Below, piece after piece: positions 34,701-47,703 of a DNA stretch of 64,000 nt (its first letter is position 1; every line of letters begins with the position of its first letter). The stretch comes from Brachionus manjavacas (Eukaryota > Rotifera > Eurotatoria > Ploima > Brachionidae). The position numbers and the translations under genes were made by a program. The DNA is taken from contig JAHQIY010000002.1 of NCBI GenBank assembly GCA_019054805.1, positions 806,001 to 870,000 on the forward strand, written 5' to 3'. The notes under the pieces were generated by a model. It saw only the letters and a program-made list of their open reading frames with translations. It had not been told where the DNA came from and did not search any database.

Positions 34701-36620
34701 AAAAATTATTTTTAAAGATTAAATATTAGAATTATGTGTTTTAGAAAGCAAATGGAAAATATTGAGAATGCTGGGGACAAAAAGAGTAGATATTGTTTAA
34801 TTGAAAGAACGCAGAAAATAGTTGCCTAGGCTATTTTGGCTAAAATTCAATCAATTGATTCATTCAGTTAGAAAATTCTGCTTCAATTTTAAATTTTCGA
34901 AAAGACGGATTATTTTTTTAATTCGTTTTTTAAATTACAACTTAGGGAAATTAGTACTTTATCCATCTGCGCTTAAACTTAAGCAAAGTAGTTGTTATTA
35001 CCTGCATATGTCTTTGCTAAATACTCCATTGTTGGAATTAATAAACCATAATTAACGGTAATTAAATGGAGAAGTCTCTTTTTATTTTTTAGATTCCACT
35101 CGACTTATGGAAGGTTTATCATCACGAACATGTTATTGATACTTTTGAATTTCGTGATCAGGATCTCGGACTTTGATTGAGAGCAAAATAATAAGATATG
35201 TTCGAAATAAGTTGAATATATCATGTTTTATTGATTATTTTTAATAACCCATCTCATCGACTAATTATATTTTTTGTTAGAAATTAAAAGTAACTTAATT
35301 AAGGAACTCGAATACTGCACCAAGTGCTGAAAATTGCTGCTTATTTCTATTTCGCTGACTTTTAAATCCATCAATCAATCAAACTTGTTCTTGTTTGGAT
35401 GGCATGATTTTTTTCTTGTGTGTGTGTTTTGTGTCGTATAATCTAAGATAAACTTTAATACTTCCTTTTGGAATTAGTTGATTTTTGTTTTCGTTAAATA
35501 AGCTTAAACAGGAAACTAATTAACATGGAACAAAGTTACTTAGGGCTTCAAATTTTCTTTTTCCTCAGCAAGTAATCTGAATGGAACAATTTTTTTACCT
35601 TTACTATTAGATCAAAAAAATATCGAATTTTCTCTCTTTTTCTTGTTTTCCTCGAATTTTTTTGTTCAACTTAATTAGAAATTCTTTTCAAAATTTATCA
35701 TGTGGCTGAAAGGAAGGACTAAATCTGAATTATTTTTTTAATTTCGGTCTTGGTGGCATGTTTAGCAGAAATAAAAGCCTAAACATTCATCTTGTTGATT
35801 AGGAACAAGACATTTTATTTTTTTGTCTCTTTCCAGGAACGTACTGATTAATTCACTTCTTTAAATGCTTTACTTCTGTCTTGGTGACGAAATTTCACTT
35901 TTTTTACTTCTAACGATCACAGCAAAATCAGATTTTTAGGATCCTACAATCTTTTTTTTGCTAAACCCTCACAGACCTGAATCATTCGAATTATTACATG
36001 GTTATTTGACGAAATATTTGGAAAAGAAAAGTCAATAAATTTTTTTATTTTCAAAAACACTGAGTGATTAAAGATAAGCTTTAAAAATGAAATTAAAATT
36101 AATTAATTTTTAGTTGAAAAAAATATGACGTTAAGTCAATCACTGGTGATATCAAATACTGAATGGCACAATAGCAATTTTCGCTGGCAAGTCAAACTCA
36201 TACCTGTTTGATTAATTAATTATAAAAAAGTAATTCGAGTATTTTTTTCCATGTAGAAAAAAATTTAATTTTAACAACCAAAGATAGAATAGAACCAATT
36301 TTTAAATTTTTTCACAGCATTTTTCAATCAAGAAGGTTTAAAAATGACAAAAAGCTTTTCAAAAAAACTCCTCCCTTTAATTCCTATTTTTAAATAAAAA
36401 GATATAATTTTATTTCACTTGTCAATAAGTCAAATTAAATCTAGTTCTTCTCTCGTACCTAGTTCATTAATAAAATACAAGTTGCACATTCAACCTTCAA
36501 TAATTTAAAGCGACATCATTTTATCTTAAAATACACACTCAAGTGAAGCTACTTGTGATCCTCAAATGGCTGGGAATTATTAAAGACTATTTAGTATGAG
36601 AATTGATCACCTTTTAAATT
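31787..36620. other. Gene-poor AT-rich tract
   Basis: About 4.8 kb without a supportable gene. Only a weak LINE-tail relic at 35697-35730 was noted. Short frames around 34822 are low-complexity. Confidence 0.5.
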
Positions 36621-36636
36621 TGAGAGAGAGAGAGAA
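36621..36636 (+). repeat. GA microsatellite
   Basis: Tandem GA dinucleotides; a second GA run lies at about 39802-39820. GA runs can bind GAGA-type factors, but here that is only a possibility. Confidence 0.7.
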
Positions 36637-36899
36637 TTTTAATAAATCTAGTTAACCTTAATTTTGACATTTTGTAATATCTTGAATCGGCACCCTGGCA
36701 TTCTATGTAGATTATTTATTTTTCTAATGAATATTCTTAGCAAAACATACATCATCCAACACTTGGTCTACAATTGATTGATCTTGCATTAATATTATTT
36801 CATAACTATTATTATTTCATTAACATTATTTTTTGTTTGTATTTATTAGACAAATTTTGTTATTACTTTTGTACAATTGTAAATATACTAGTAATTTCA

Positions 36900-36975
36900 A
36901 TAAGAGTAGTGGAGGTCCCCGATTGACGCTCCAATTCCCAAAATCGCCCTAATTGCGGCTTTCTTATATAAATAA
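36900..36975 (+). repeat. LINE 3' end-like segment
   Basis: A GC-richer stretch (GGAGGTCCCCGATTGACGCT to CTAATTGCGGC) followed by AAATA-rich sequence. It resembles the 3' end of a CR1-type LINE; the GGAGGTCCCC start is shared with the tail at 26850. Confidence 0.4.
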
Positions 36976-37442
36976 ATATTTAGATAAATTATTTCATAAG
37001 ACTTTTCTTTTAGTTATCGCATGAGAAATGTAAACTAAAGTTTATATATTTTCATTTATATGCATTACATCAAAGCTTAATTTTTGGTCAACTTTTTGTT
37101 CTGTCTTTCAAATTCTCCTATTTAACCTCAAGAAATACATGGAAAAATTAGTGCTTTAAGAGAAACAAGACAAATAATTTGTCAGATAGTTATAGGTGCA
37201 AAATAAAAGCCTTCGACTGGTCACTGGTCGTACAGATTCCAAAAGTCATTAGTTTTCCAGCAATTGCTTAACAAAGAAAGAGGTAGATGTGAAATAATTT
37301 AATATTTTATTTATTTCAAGTGAATGAATAGATTTATAAAAGATATAAGAGGTTTTTTTAGACTAAATTAGTTAAACTAAATTAAATGCTAAATTCAACT
37401 TTTGGTAGAATTTTCAATATGTCTTGCTAATAAAATAACTAT

Positions 37443-37835
37443 TATTATTTATTTGTTTATTTGTACCGAGTTAATGTTCATTCAGATTAAAAATAAAAAA
37501 CAAATTAAATTAAAATATTTAAAACAAAAAAGGAAAATTGAAATTAGGAATGACAGGTGCTACATGTTTAAGTATTGAATGGTTCAGGAAAGAAAGAAGC
37601 AATTACACAATGCAGTCGGATATTTGATAAATCTTGATTCAAAACCCACTTTGTATTCTTCCCCTAGTCTGATTGCTAATGGAACATAATGACTCAGTTC
37701 TGCCTTAACATGTCTCTCACTCAATTCAAAAAGTCGATTCGAGACTGTTCTTAATTTAAGTTTATTAAATGTCTCATGATGGTTTAGTTCAAGAACAGGC
37801 CGAACTGTTGAGTCTTGAATTTTGACTTGCATTAA
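37443..37835 (-). pseudogene. LINE C-terminal fragment with 3' tail
   Basis: The minus-strand frame from 37832 to 37584 encodes LELNHHETFNKLKLRTVSNR, then LFELSERHVKAEL and IRLGEEYKVGF. It resembles the extreme C-terminus of non-LTR polyproteins (L.t.snRLfel.eRy......pl...L..eY). Downstream on the same strand comes the tail motif CTGAATGAACATTAACTCGG and an AAATA repeat. The same tail occurs at 13.8 and 16.6 kb, so this copy links tail and coding region. Confidence 0.5.
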
Positions 37836-37844
37836 TTTAATACT

Positions 37845-40758
37845 AAAAGACCGGAGGGTTTGTTACTTCTTTGATTTATTTTTTGCTCAGTAAATTTAAT
37901 CATTGTTGACATTTTTTTCAATCAAAAAAAAAAAATATTAAAATCAATTTATTTTTGTTACAGTTTATTCATACAAAAAAAAGTAACGAAAAAACACCCG
38001 ACCTTTGAATGTAAATATTTGCTCCTTAGGAATTTTCTAAAAAGTTCTAAAAATTTTCCTTAAATTTAGGTCCCATAAGAAAAATTACAGCTAGCAAACA
38101 ATTTAATTCAGACAATAAGAAATTACTTGCATATAAAAATCTTCATCGGTATCGCCTTCTTCACCATTATCTTCTTCCACATCGATCTCAACTTCACAAA
38201 TTTAAATCACAAAAACATTTTTCCAAATCGAGCTCACTATTTAATAAATTATCTTTTTGACTAGCTTGGATATTGGACTTGACAGGAGCGAGTGCAATAA
38301 AGGACTTATAATTCTTCTTTTTCTAAGATCTTTTAAAATTGGTGACTCATTTCGATTTTCTTTCAAAAAATTACGAGTCACATTCTAAAGATTAAATAGA
38401 AAAAAAAATTGCAATGAAATACTTATCTGCTATAAAAAAAATAATGCAATAAATGTACCTACAATTGAAAAACTTTCAAAGCCATTGTTCTAATTCGTTA
38501 AGGTCTATTTTTCTAGATTTGCCTTTTTCTTATAAATAAAAAAATTTATTTTTTTTATTTTAATTTATAAATTTATTCTATTTTTTTTTTCTCTTTAAGA
38601 AAATATTTTGAGGGACATTCCCCTAGGACTCTCACGAACGGATTTATGCCTTCTTTTCAGGCCTCATGTGATTTAAAAATAGAATAATAAAATTTTTTTT
38701 GTGTAGTTTAAAAAAAGTTAAAAATAAAACAGAACCTATTTAATTATATTATCTGTGTAATTGAATAGTTTAAGTAAATTGTAGGAGAGCAAAATTAGAT
38801 GCGTGAATCGTCGATGAGTAATCTTGTTGAAGTTCTCTCAATAACTACAACGCCGGCTCTAGCTTGAATGTCTTTAGTTTGACAGTGCAATACTATGATC
38901 TCATGCGCTTAGCAAGTCGTTAGTATTTAACTCTGTTTAAAATATTAGAAATGTGCGATTAGAAGAAAAAACTTTGAAATTGATCATAATTTGTTTAGGC
39001 TAGAAGTGGCCATTTATTAATAAAGTAATTATTATTTAATTTCTTTCTTTATTATTTTGTGTTATAACCGCGAGCCACCAGATCCTAATAGATCCATCCG
39101 GAAGTTACATATTTATTTTAGGCTTATAAACAGTCTAGTTGAAGACAAAAAGACACCAAGTCAATGATCTAAAATCTCGAGTGTCACTTTGATGGAATTT
39201 TTTCTTTAAACAAATTCACTTGTAAAAAGGGTAATTGCCATTTGATAAATAAAAAGACGACTTTGTTGTCTCATATTTTTTATAAAAATATTTATTGATT
39301 AATTTCATCTTTTTTTGTTTTGTGCTTTTTGAGTAATTCCGATGGCTGGAATTTCAAGTGATTGTTTGAAACAAAAAATAACTGGAAACTTGAGGCTTTA
39401 TCATTAGAGCTCAAATTAGATAAAAATGGGAAAAACAAAATAGCAAAAAAAAGTAAAAAGGAATTTTAATTAAATCAATTTTCGACTTGATCTCTTGAAG
39501 GCAAAATTATTTGATGAGCACTCGCTGACAACTAGTCGAATCTTGTTGCTTGTCGCTTTCAAGCCAATATCAAGAAACATTAGTATTTGTGATTTAAAAA
39601 GTATTTAGACATTCCCGGTGTGTGAACAGGTTTTATTATTGTTGTATTCTGCGAGTAAGGAAACAAAAGCATTGTCGCACAGCTCAAACAATAAAGACTC
39701 TGAACAAAATGCTAATAACTCTCTAATTAGACACCTGTTTGACTTGCGCTATTCTTTAAACCGAAAAGAACTGAACTAGCTGAGGAAGTGTTTTATCTTT
39801 GTGAGAGAGAGAGAGAGAGAAAATTTAGACCAGTCCTAGAGTTTGTGCGATTTGTTTCCCGCATAGGCTAGAAAGTAATTATTTACAACAAATTGAGAAT
39901 TTAAGTCTTGAGATTTGGCCATTGAGGCGACTAAGTACTATCGATTTTTGAATGCAATCAATTTCAGGTGAGTTATTGATAACTTTTTGGACTAGATTTA
40001 AGTGGATTCGTTTTAACGAGTCAAAAACACTTTCAAACTATTGACTTGAAATTCTAATTACATGTCAATGCTTATTAAATAGGTGCTTCAGAACAAACTA
40101 ATATTAAGTCTAATTTAATAAAGATTAATAGTTTGTTTCCCAAATCTTCTTAAATTCTTTTCTAAATGGAAACAAAATTATCTTGCTAACAAACTAAGCC
40201 TCCAATGTTGCACTCAAAGTTTATTTTGTTAAAAATGCCATTGGCCCATTGTGAAAAATTAGCAATTTTGCTATTTACTAAGCCAAAGAGCCAATTAGAA
40301 CTTTTCTCTTTCTCTTTCTCTATTTTTCAAATCAAATTAAACTTTGTGTGCAAAAAGTTTTCGTTATTTTTAATTTAAATCGTGACTGATTGGCAAATGA
40401 GAGAGCTTAATTATGTTGACTTTTATTTCAAAAAGGAAGTCTATTATTTTGTTTTATTTAGAATGATAGCCGATTTTTGTTCAAATTACAGGAGTGAGCA
40501 ATGATTTCAATTTCTACTTAGATTGAAAGAATTTTGTCGTAATTATATTTCATACTAGAAAAACCAGTGAGTCTTGTTTGAATTAGAATAGATTTTTTTA
40601 GAATGATGACTTTTGGAAAAATAAGCACGACAAATTAGACCTCAAAAGCCTATTGTCACAAATTAGTAGGATTTTATTTTATACAACAGAGAAGCCATAA
40701 GGTCTAAGGCTCGAGTCCTCTCGTACTAAAATTGGGAATTAAAGACTTAGACTTCGAT
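37845..40758. other. Gene-poor AT-rich tract
   Basis: No gene seen. It holds a CTTCTTTTCAG-type LINE tail at 38609-38680 and a GA microsatellite at 39802-39820. Confidence 0.5.
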
Positions 40759-41197
40759 GAATATTCTTAAAAGGTTCAATCAATTTTTCTATCGTGCACT
40801 TTGAAGGAGTTGAATCTCCCAAAGGTGCTAAAAGTTCGGGATGGATAATATGTGCCTTAATATTCAACTTGTAACTGATTAATGAATAGTTTCTTATTTG
40901 CTCTTTATTCATTTTTAAATTTTGTCAAGTCTTGGATTCGGACTTTACGGGATTTAAGCCAAGAAATAAATAAAACAATTTAATTTAGTCAAAATTTTAT
41001 TTAGCCTTTTTTTTTTGAAATATTAAATAAACAATTAAAAAAAAATGGCAAAATTTTATTTAGTAGAATCCAAAGTTTTAACAATAATGTTGTGGTTTAA
41101 ATAGTAGTTAGAACATGTGTTCCAACTGCAGTTAATCGTAGAACGTGCAGCTCTAAATATACATAGAGACATGTCAAGACTTGGGTCTTAACAATTT
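40759..41197 (-). mobile_element. 439-bp dispersed repeat, copy 1
   Basis: Almost identical to 44478-44916 in the same orientation. Reversed, it begins with a TGTTAAGACCCAAGTCTTGA palindromic motif and encodes MNKEQIRNYSLI then NIKAHIIHPELLAPLGDST. CGAT directly abuts both ends (40755-40758 and 41198-41201), suggesting a short target duplication. It could be a solo LTR-like or other short element; the class is not resolved. Confidence 0.7.
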
Positions 41198-44100
41198 CGA
41201 TTAAATGCTTTTATTTAATAAATTGAAACATGCACATGCAATACTTTGAAGTAAGCTTTTATTTAAGTGAGAAGATGACGTAGTTATTGAGAGAACTTCA
41301 AAAGTTACAAAGAAATCATAAACTCAGAAAAAGGCTTGAGTGAAAATCGAAAGTAATCACATGACAAAAAAATTTGAACTAAAGTTAAAAATTATTATCT
41401 AAAATTATGTTATCCAACCAAGTCTTTTTTGTTTTTTCCTTCCTGAAACATTAGTCTTTTGTTATTGATATGAAAGAAAGGCGCAATCTTTGCTGCAAAC
41501 TTTCGACTTCATTCCGAATTATAGTCCATTTTTTAAAAACTAATTAATTACTTAATAGTTTCTTTTATCACCTGCCAGGATCAATTTGTTGATCCGAATT
41601 ATATTAATAATGATGTGACCCCTGCCAAATTATCAATAATAAGGACCATAAATAGACTATTATTTTAACCAGGTTCTAGCTGACTCTCGTCAGGTACACA
41701 CTTTATAAAAAAGTCACATTAGAACTTTTATTAATCACTGTATCCAGATCTAATGTTAACTCAGTAGCTTTTGGTCTCGCTATAAAACTAAATTATTCAG
41801 TGATACTTACAAAGATGTCACTATCTATTTGACTATTTAAAAAGCATTCCGAACAACTCGGGTCATCAGAAATATTTTTAGTAGAACTAAATGGTTCAGG
41901 TCGATTTTTTGTACATGTTCAGGGAGAAAGCAAACAACTCTTGATCAAACCTTTGTTTCGAAAAGCTTTTCATAAAAAAATTAATTAGATTTTTATGATT
42001 ATTAACAAATCGTTGATTAAAAATTTTTGTTTTAAAATAAATTTAATTTTTTTAAATTTATTCTTTAATGATTTGTAGCTTGTTAGCCCTTTTATCAAGT
42101 AATTAGATTTTTAAGTGTTTTAATTCATCAAATTATTTTTTAAAATGAGTTATGATGTTAACAAAAAAATTAAATATTTAGTTTATTCATGCATACATAT
42201 CTGAATTCCTTTTTGTTCGAATATGATCTTCAAAGTTTCTAAATTTTTTTAAACTTTTATATGAGAATTTTTTTTAAGTCTTTATTTATTAAATGCCAGG
42301 GAATATGTTTATCAAAAAAAAAATTAAAAATAATTAATCCATGTTAAGCCTGCGCCAATTGATTTGATATTCATCTTAGATCTAATTTATTTGAATTTAA
42401 ATTTTCTTCAATAACCATATAACATCCTTTAGTCTATTATTTCAACATTTTTGTAATCAAAATTTAAAACATTTGGATGAAAGGATGGACTAAGTCTCCA
42501 TTCCAATCATCCAAGGTTCTGCCTAAACCATTTTTTAAATAAAAATTCGAGATGATCCGTTTTATTTTTGCAAAAATTTATCAATAAAATTCAGCACATG
42601 TGTTTCCGGTTTTCAGGTTTTGTGAATTTTTAAATGAATAATACTACAGTCCTAAGCATTCTTATTTTAATAGTACAAGGAAAATTTGTGGGTAAACGAA
42701 AATTTTTATTCAATGATATATGGGTTTTTTTGTCTGACTAAGAGAAAAATAGAAAAATATTGATTTTTATAAACAAGACTTTTAAGAGCACATTTGATAT
42801 CAGATTTTTTTTCTATTACCAATTTTCCAGGTTGACTATCACAATAACCAAGACTAAAGACTTAAAGCTAGCTTCTAGTTTAGATCTCATTCTCAAATGA
42901 AAAAATTCAAATCAAAGTTACCACAATTCAGAAGAAGATTTTTGACTCAGTATGACTTGGGGAAATAGCAAAATCTACTAGAACTTTTTTCTAATCATTC
43001 CTTAGGCCAGCTTTTGTCTAAATTTATGTGAAAATTAAATCGAAAAAAAATGTCCTCAAAGAGGCTGTAGACCGAATAGCACCTGAAACAAATTATTTCT
43101 AATAAACAAGAGCACCCGACATATTTCACTTGTTTCAAAAGAGAATTAAAAGATTAAAATAATACGGTAATTTAACTTTTCATTTTTAAAATAAAATTTT
43201 TATCTACTTTGACATGATTTCTTATTTAAATTAAAAATCTTATTTTCAAAATAGTCACTTTATTTCTTAAGTCTCTTTTGGCCATCTCGGAAATTTGTTT
43301 AAACATCAAGCGCAAGTTTTGCTTTATTAGAAAATAATAAAATATAATAATAAAACCAAGATAGAAAATTTAAATATTTGTGTGCTTCATAGAAATGAAA
43401 TTACTTGAAATTAAAGTAGAAAAATTTAGGATCTTTTCATCATTGATTTAGAAAATTCCTAAAAAAAAAGATAATTTGGAAATATTTTATTTATTTATTA
43501 AATAATTTTAGAAAAACAACAAGCCACTCACACAATGGATTAAAGTCCTTCTTTTCAGCCCAGTGATTTAATAAGAGCAATAATTTAAAAAAAAATTAAT
43601 AGTTAGAAAAAATTTCCAAAACCAATTTGCGACCAAAATTTTTTTCACGCGTGTTTGCTATTTTCTTTTTTTCAAAAGCTCTAAATTTTTAATAAATTAT
43701 TAATATAAATTTTCAATATTCGTCATTTACACCGTCTCCGCTCAAACCGGAGACATACTGTATTGATTCAATGCCTAAGAACTACTTCTTTTTCTCTATA
43801 AATGTTTTCAAATGAATTTTATTTGTAGACACATTTAATATATATCAAAATTATATTATAAATTAGTCATTTAGATAATGATTGTGTTTTTGTTTCTCAA
43901 ATTAAAATTACTTACCGAAAAGTGTTGGCGCTGGCGCTAAGGAAAGTAAAAAAAAATAATTTTTTAAGTTTTTATTTCTTCAAATTTTCATTTAAATTCC
44001 CTTGATTTTTATGCAAAGTTTCAATACATTTTTACCTTTACAGTTTTCAAAATAATAAATGTTATTTATGGGATGTCCTTGTATACCGGTCCTGTTGTCG

Positions 44101-44477
44101 CGCTTAACAAAGATTTGGTAACTTTGACTTACTGCATTCTAGCTGGAATCAGATGCCTTATTCCCAATTTTTCATGAATCACCTCTGTTACTTAATCACA
44201 CATTCACCATTTTTTGCTCTCTAAATATTCCAAGTTTTTGCGACAAATCTCGACCCTTTTTTTCTTTAGACTTTAAGTAAGTTCGTGGGAACCCAACCCC
44301 ACAATGACAAATGGCCGTAAATTAAAATGGTCGTGTAATATACGTCCATAGTTGCATGACTCATAAAAGTTTCAGCTTCAATAAAATGTAAAGATATCCT
44401 AGGGTTCTGTTCGACAAGTAAACCAACTCATTCAATACTACTAGTATTTGTCTCTGTAATCGGCCCGCCGATGCGTC
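41198..44477. other. Gene-poor AT-rich tract
   Basis: No gene supported. Contains LINE-tail relics (42478-42530, 43514-43575) and a small hairpin GTCTCCG...CGGAGAC at 43733-43753. Confidence 0.5.
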
Positions 44478-44916
44478 GAATATTCTTAAAAGGTTCAATC
44501 AATTTTTCTATCGTGCACTTTGAAGGAGTTGAATCTCCCAAAGGTGCTAAAAGTTCGGGATGGATAATATGTGCCTTAATATTCAACTTATAACTGATTA
44601 ATGAATAGTTTCTTATTTGCTCTTTATTCATTTTTAAATTTTGTCAAGTCTTGGATTCGGACTTTACGGGATTTAAGCCAAGAAATAAATAAAACAATTT
44701 AATTTAGTCAAAATTTTATTTAGCCTTTTTTTTTTGAAATATTAAATAAATAAATAAAATAAAATGGCAAAATTTTATTTAGTAGAATCCGAAGTTTTAA
44801 CAATAATGTTGTGGTTTAAATAGTAGTTAGAACATGTGTTCCAACTGCAGTTAATCGTAGAACGTGCAGCTCTAAATATACATAGAGACATGTCAAGACT
44901 TGGGTCTTAACAATTT
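44478..44916 (-). mobile_element. 439-bp dispersed repeat, copy 2
   Basis: Second copy of the repeat at 40759-41197. The minus-strand frame runs past the shared boundary (to 44428, ending RIGGPITETNTSSIE), so this copy may preserve extra element sequence. No target duplication is seen. Confidence 0.7.
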
Positions 44917-45241
44917 GTTCAAAAATGAGGTTTAATTTTGATTCACAAAATTAAAAAAGTAGCCATACGCTTAAGAGATAGTAAAATGAAGAATAAGAAA
45001 TTAACTTACAGTATCTTTATCAGCATAATCTTTATCTTGAGAAATTTATACAAATTTTTATCTATTTATTATTTTTTTATTTGTGCTTAAATTGATTTTA
45101 AAAATTTTCCGACATGAGGGCTGAGAAGAGGGCTTTTTGCCGCTCGAAACTGCCCAGGAGTCTAAAATAAATAAGCTTACAGAATTTGAAAAATCAACTC
45201 GAATGTCAATTTTTTTATAAATTTGAAGAGATAATCTCTTA

Positions 45242-45370
45242 ATTGCGGTGTAGATGGTCAACTCGATGCAGTAGCCTCTGTGTTAGATCGGAGGAGTTTC
45301 TCAAAAAAGATACTTGAAAAGGAGATTTCTTTCCCATTATCCACCAGGATAGCATAGGGACAATTATAAT
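45242..45370 (+). repeat. SINE-like repeat, copy 1
   Basis: It shares ATTGCGGTGTAGATGGTCAA, CTCGATGCA, TGTGTTAGATCG and AGCATAGGGACAATTATAAT with 47268-47400, with indels. Same orientation. Confidence 0.5.
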
Positions 45371-47129
45371 ATCTTAATGATTATTTAACAGTTGGCAATC
45401 GAAGCCAAAAAAATTCAAAATTTCTTCATGTGACTACGTTCCAGTTTTCCGCCTAAATTCTCTTTCTAAATGAATAAAATAAGAATAAAAATTCAAAATT
45501 TTATTATTTTTCTAATCATTTGACTATTAAGTTCAATTAGATCATTAGTGTTGAGCAAAGCATAGAATTTTTCGACAATTTAATTTTTTAATTTTAACTG
45601 AATATTTATTAAAACGCCCAAAATTGTTTAAATAGAATTTTTAGTTAATTAGAAGTGAACAGTGATTTTAGATGACAAGATAAGTGTTCTCTTGAGTGAG
45701 ATCTGACTTTGAAATACCTGCCAGTGACATATTTTTAAAGTCGAAAGTTTCCCGTAGCCGAGTATTCAAGAGCGGCACAAGAAACGCCAGCAAGTCAAGG
45801 AATTTCCGTGTTCAAAATAGACACGGGAATCTTAATGAGCGTCTCTCTTTCTCTCTCTTAAAAAAGCTCGATAGGTATTTAAAATAAATATCGGCTTTCT
45901 TTTTTTCTTCTTGTTTTGTTTCGTCTTTCAGATTCATTAAAAATTTGAGATATTTCTGAAACAAAAATATTTTCGCCGTACTCATTACTAGTTTTTCTAT
46001 TCCCCGAAGCATCCTAAAACAAACATACTTATCAATATGTTTTCGTTTTTTTATTATCAGTAATTCAAGAATCAAACACACAGTCAAGTCGAGATAGGAC
46101 GGCGCACTTTTGTCAAATTTTCCATTTAATTCTCAACTTTGTGAGCGAGTGTGCCAACAATTTTCAGGAATTTCAACAAGTTAGTCTAATTAGAGTATAA
46201 AAACGTTTGGCTATGTGCATTAGAATAAATTCATTTTCTATTTCAATAGTCGCTTTATTTCCTGAATTGAAGACTAGAAAATGGAACGCGTTAGTGCAGC
46301 ATTATTTATTAATTAAAGCGTACCTTGTGATAGCAAGTTTTTTTCTCTTTTTTTTTGTTAGCATGAAAATTATCGATTTTGGCATAATTGTCGACAAATA
46401 TCAAGTCGCGATTATTTCCCAATCTTGACTATTGGCAGACTAGAAACTAGTGAATTATTTCTATTCGCCTCAAGTTTATCATAAAGTAAACTTAATAATT
46501 TTCAGACCACTTTTTTGTTACTCTCTAAAACCAATCAAAATATTTCACTCCTTCTCCAAAAGCAGCATAAACCGAGCTAAAAATCGATTTTTGTTTTTGC
46601 TATAATTTCATTTTTGTCAACAACAAAAAATAATAATTATAATAAACTTTTTGTTGCAACTTGAACGAATCAAAACTTGCTCAATCGGTAGATAGGTGAG
46701 CACACACATTTGAGGCTAATGAATGAGCCTTTTTGCTAACTTTTTTTATTTCTTTCCATAAAAGGTGATGCAAAAAAAATAAAAAAGCTAGACATCATTT
46801 TAATATCACAATAGTAGCAAGTAAAGGACCCCCTTGTTCAATAGGTTTGTTAACAATAGAATAGAAATTTTCAAAAAAAAAATTTTTTTAAATGATCACA
46901 CTTTAAAAAATTTTTGTCGAAGTAGACATTAATTTGCATTTAAGTTGTTAAATGTTTACTTGATCCAAAGTACCATGTTGAAGTAAAGATCAGGTTTGTA
47001 CTAAGTGTAATACAGTGATGAACATTAAAGAGAACAAATAGGTTTTATTGTCCAAATGGTTGTACTAAAATAAAAAATTTGTACCATGATATCCAAGGAA
47101 AGGAAGAGCTCGTCTGTAATAACAAAAAA

Positions 47130-47405
47130 ACCCTGATAGCCTAGTGTTTTGTGTGCTAGTCAAAGATTCGGACCCTGCTGAAGGAGAAAAATCTTTCCTA
47201 GTACGGGACGCATGTTTAAACCCCTTTCATCATTGAAAATTGGGGGACCAATTTCGAATGAGTAATTATTGCGGTTTAGAAGACCAACTCGATGCATTAT
47301 ACTTTGTGTCAGATCGATCAAAAAGATACCAGAAAAGGACATGAACAGCTTCCTTATTATCATGCTGGACAGCATGGTACAAATTATAATTTGTCCCTAT
47401 TGAAT
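47130..47405 (+). repeat. SINE-like repeat with tRNA-like head, copy 2
   Basis: The body at 47268-47400 matches 45242-45370. Just upstream, GATAGCCTAGTG at about 47135 and AAAGATTCGGACC at about 47162 resemble RNA polymerase III A and B boxes, although their spacing (about 25 bp) is short for a tRNA. Confidence 0.45.
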
Positions 47406-47479
47406 CCTAGCGGATAATATGGGAAGCGGTCATATCCTTTTTTTGTACTTTTGGTCAAGATTATATTCTAAATTATTCG

Positions 47480-47703
47480 AGGTCCGGGCGGAGTTCTGGT
47501 TTAGGGGTTCGGGTATGTTGTAGATTAGAGAACTACTAGTTTAAATTAAAACCTTGAATTTAATTACCAAAAAGCACAAAAAGCAAATTTTTACTTTTTT
47601 ACTTTTTAGAATCCTTTTTAGAGATATTTTAAAATCTTTTTGTCCCTCAGTGGGTTTTCAAGCTTAGACCCTTTACCATTAGGCTATACGGCTATATGGT
47701 ACA
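47480..47703 (-). repeat. SINE-like repeat with A-box-like head
   Basis: Reversed, it starts GTATAGCCTAATGGTAAAGG (A-box-like) followed by GCTTGAAAACCC (a weak B box). A body follows, ending in CCTAAACCAGAACTCCGCCC. Body copies lie at 55226-55420 (same orientation) and 63061-63102 (opposite orientation). Confidence 0.45.

Noticed and set aside
34822..35055. 77-codon plus-strand frame
   Set aside because: Phe/Lys/Leu-rich translation of AT-rich DNA; no methionine context, domain or poly(A) signal.
40700..40740. CTCTCGTACTAAAA-like string resembling mitochondrial large-subunit rRNA
   Set aside because: Flanking bases do not continue the rRNA pattern; too short to support a nuclear mitochondrial insert.
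43733..43753. GTCTCCG/CGGAGAC hairpin as a histone-type 3' stem-loop
   Set aside because: Does not match the histone stem-loop consensus and no histone gene is nearby.
45696..46428. Short frames on both strands near 46 kb
   Set aside because: No recognisable domain, splice context or codon bias; consistent with chance frames.
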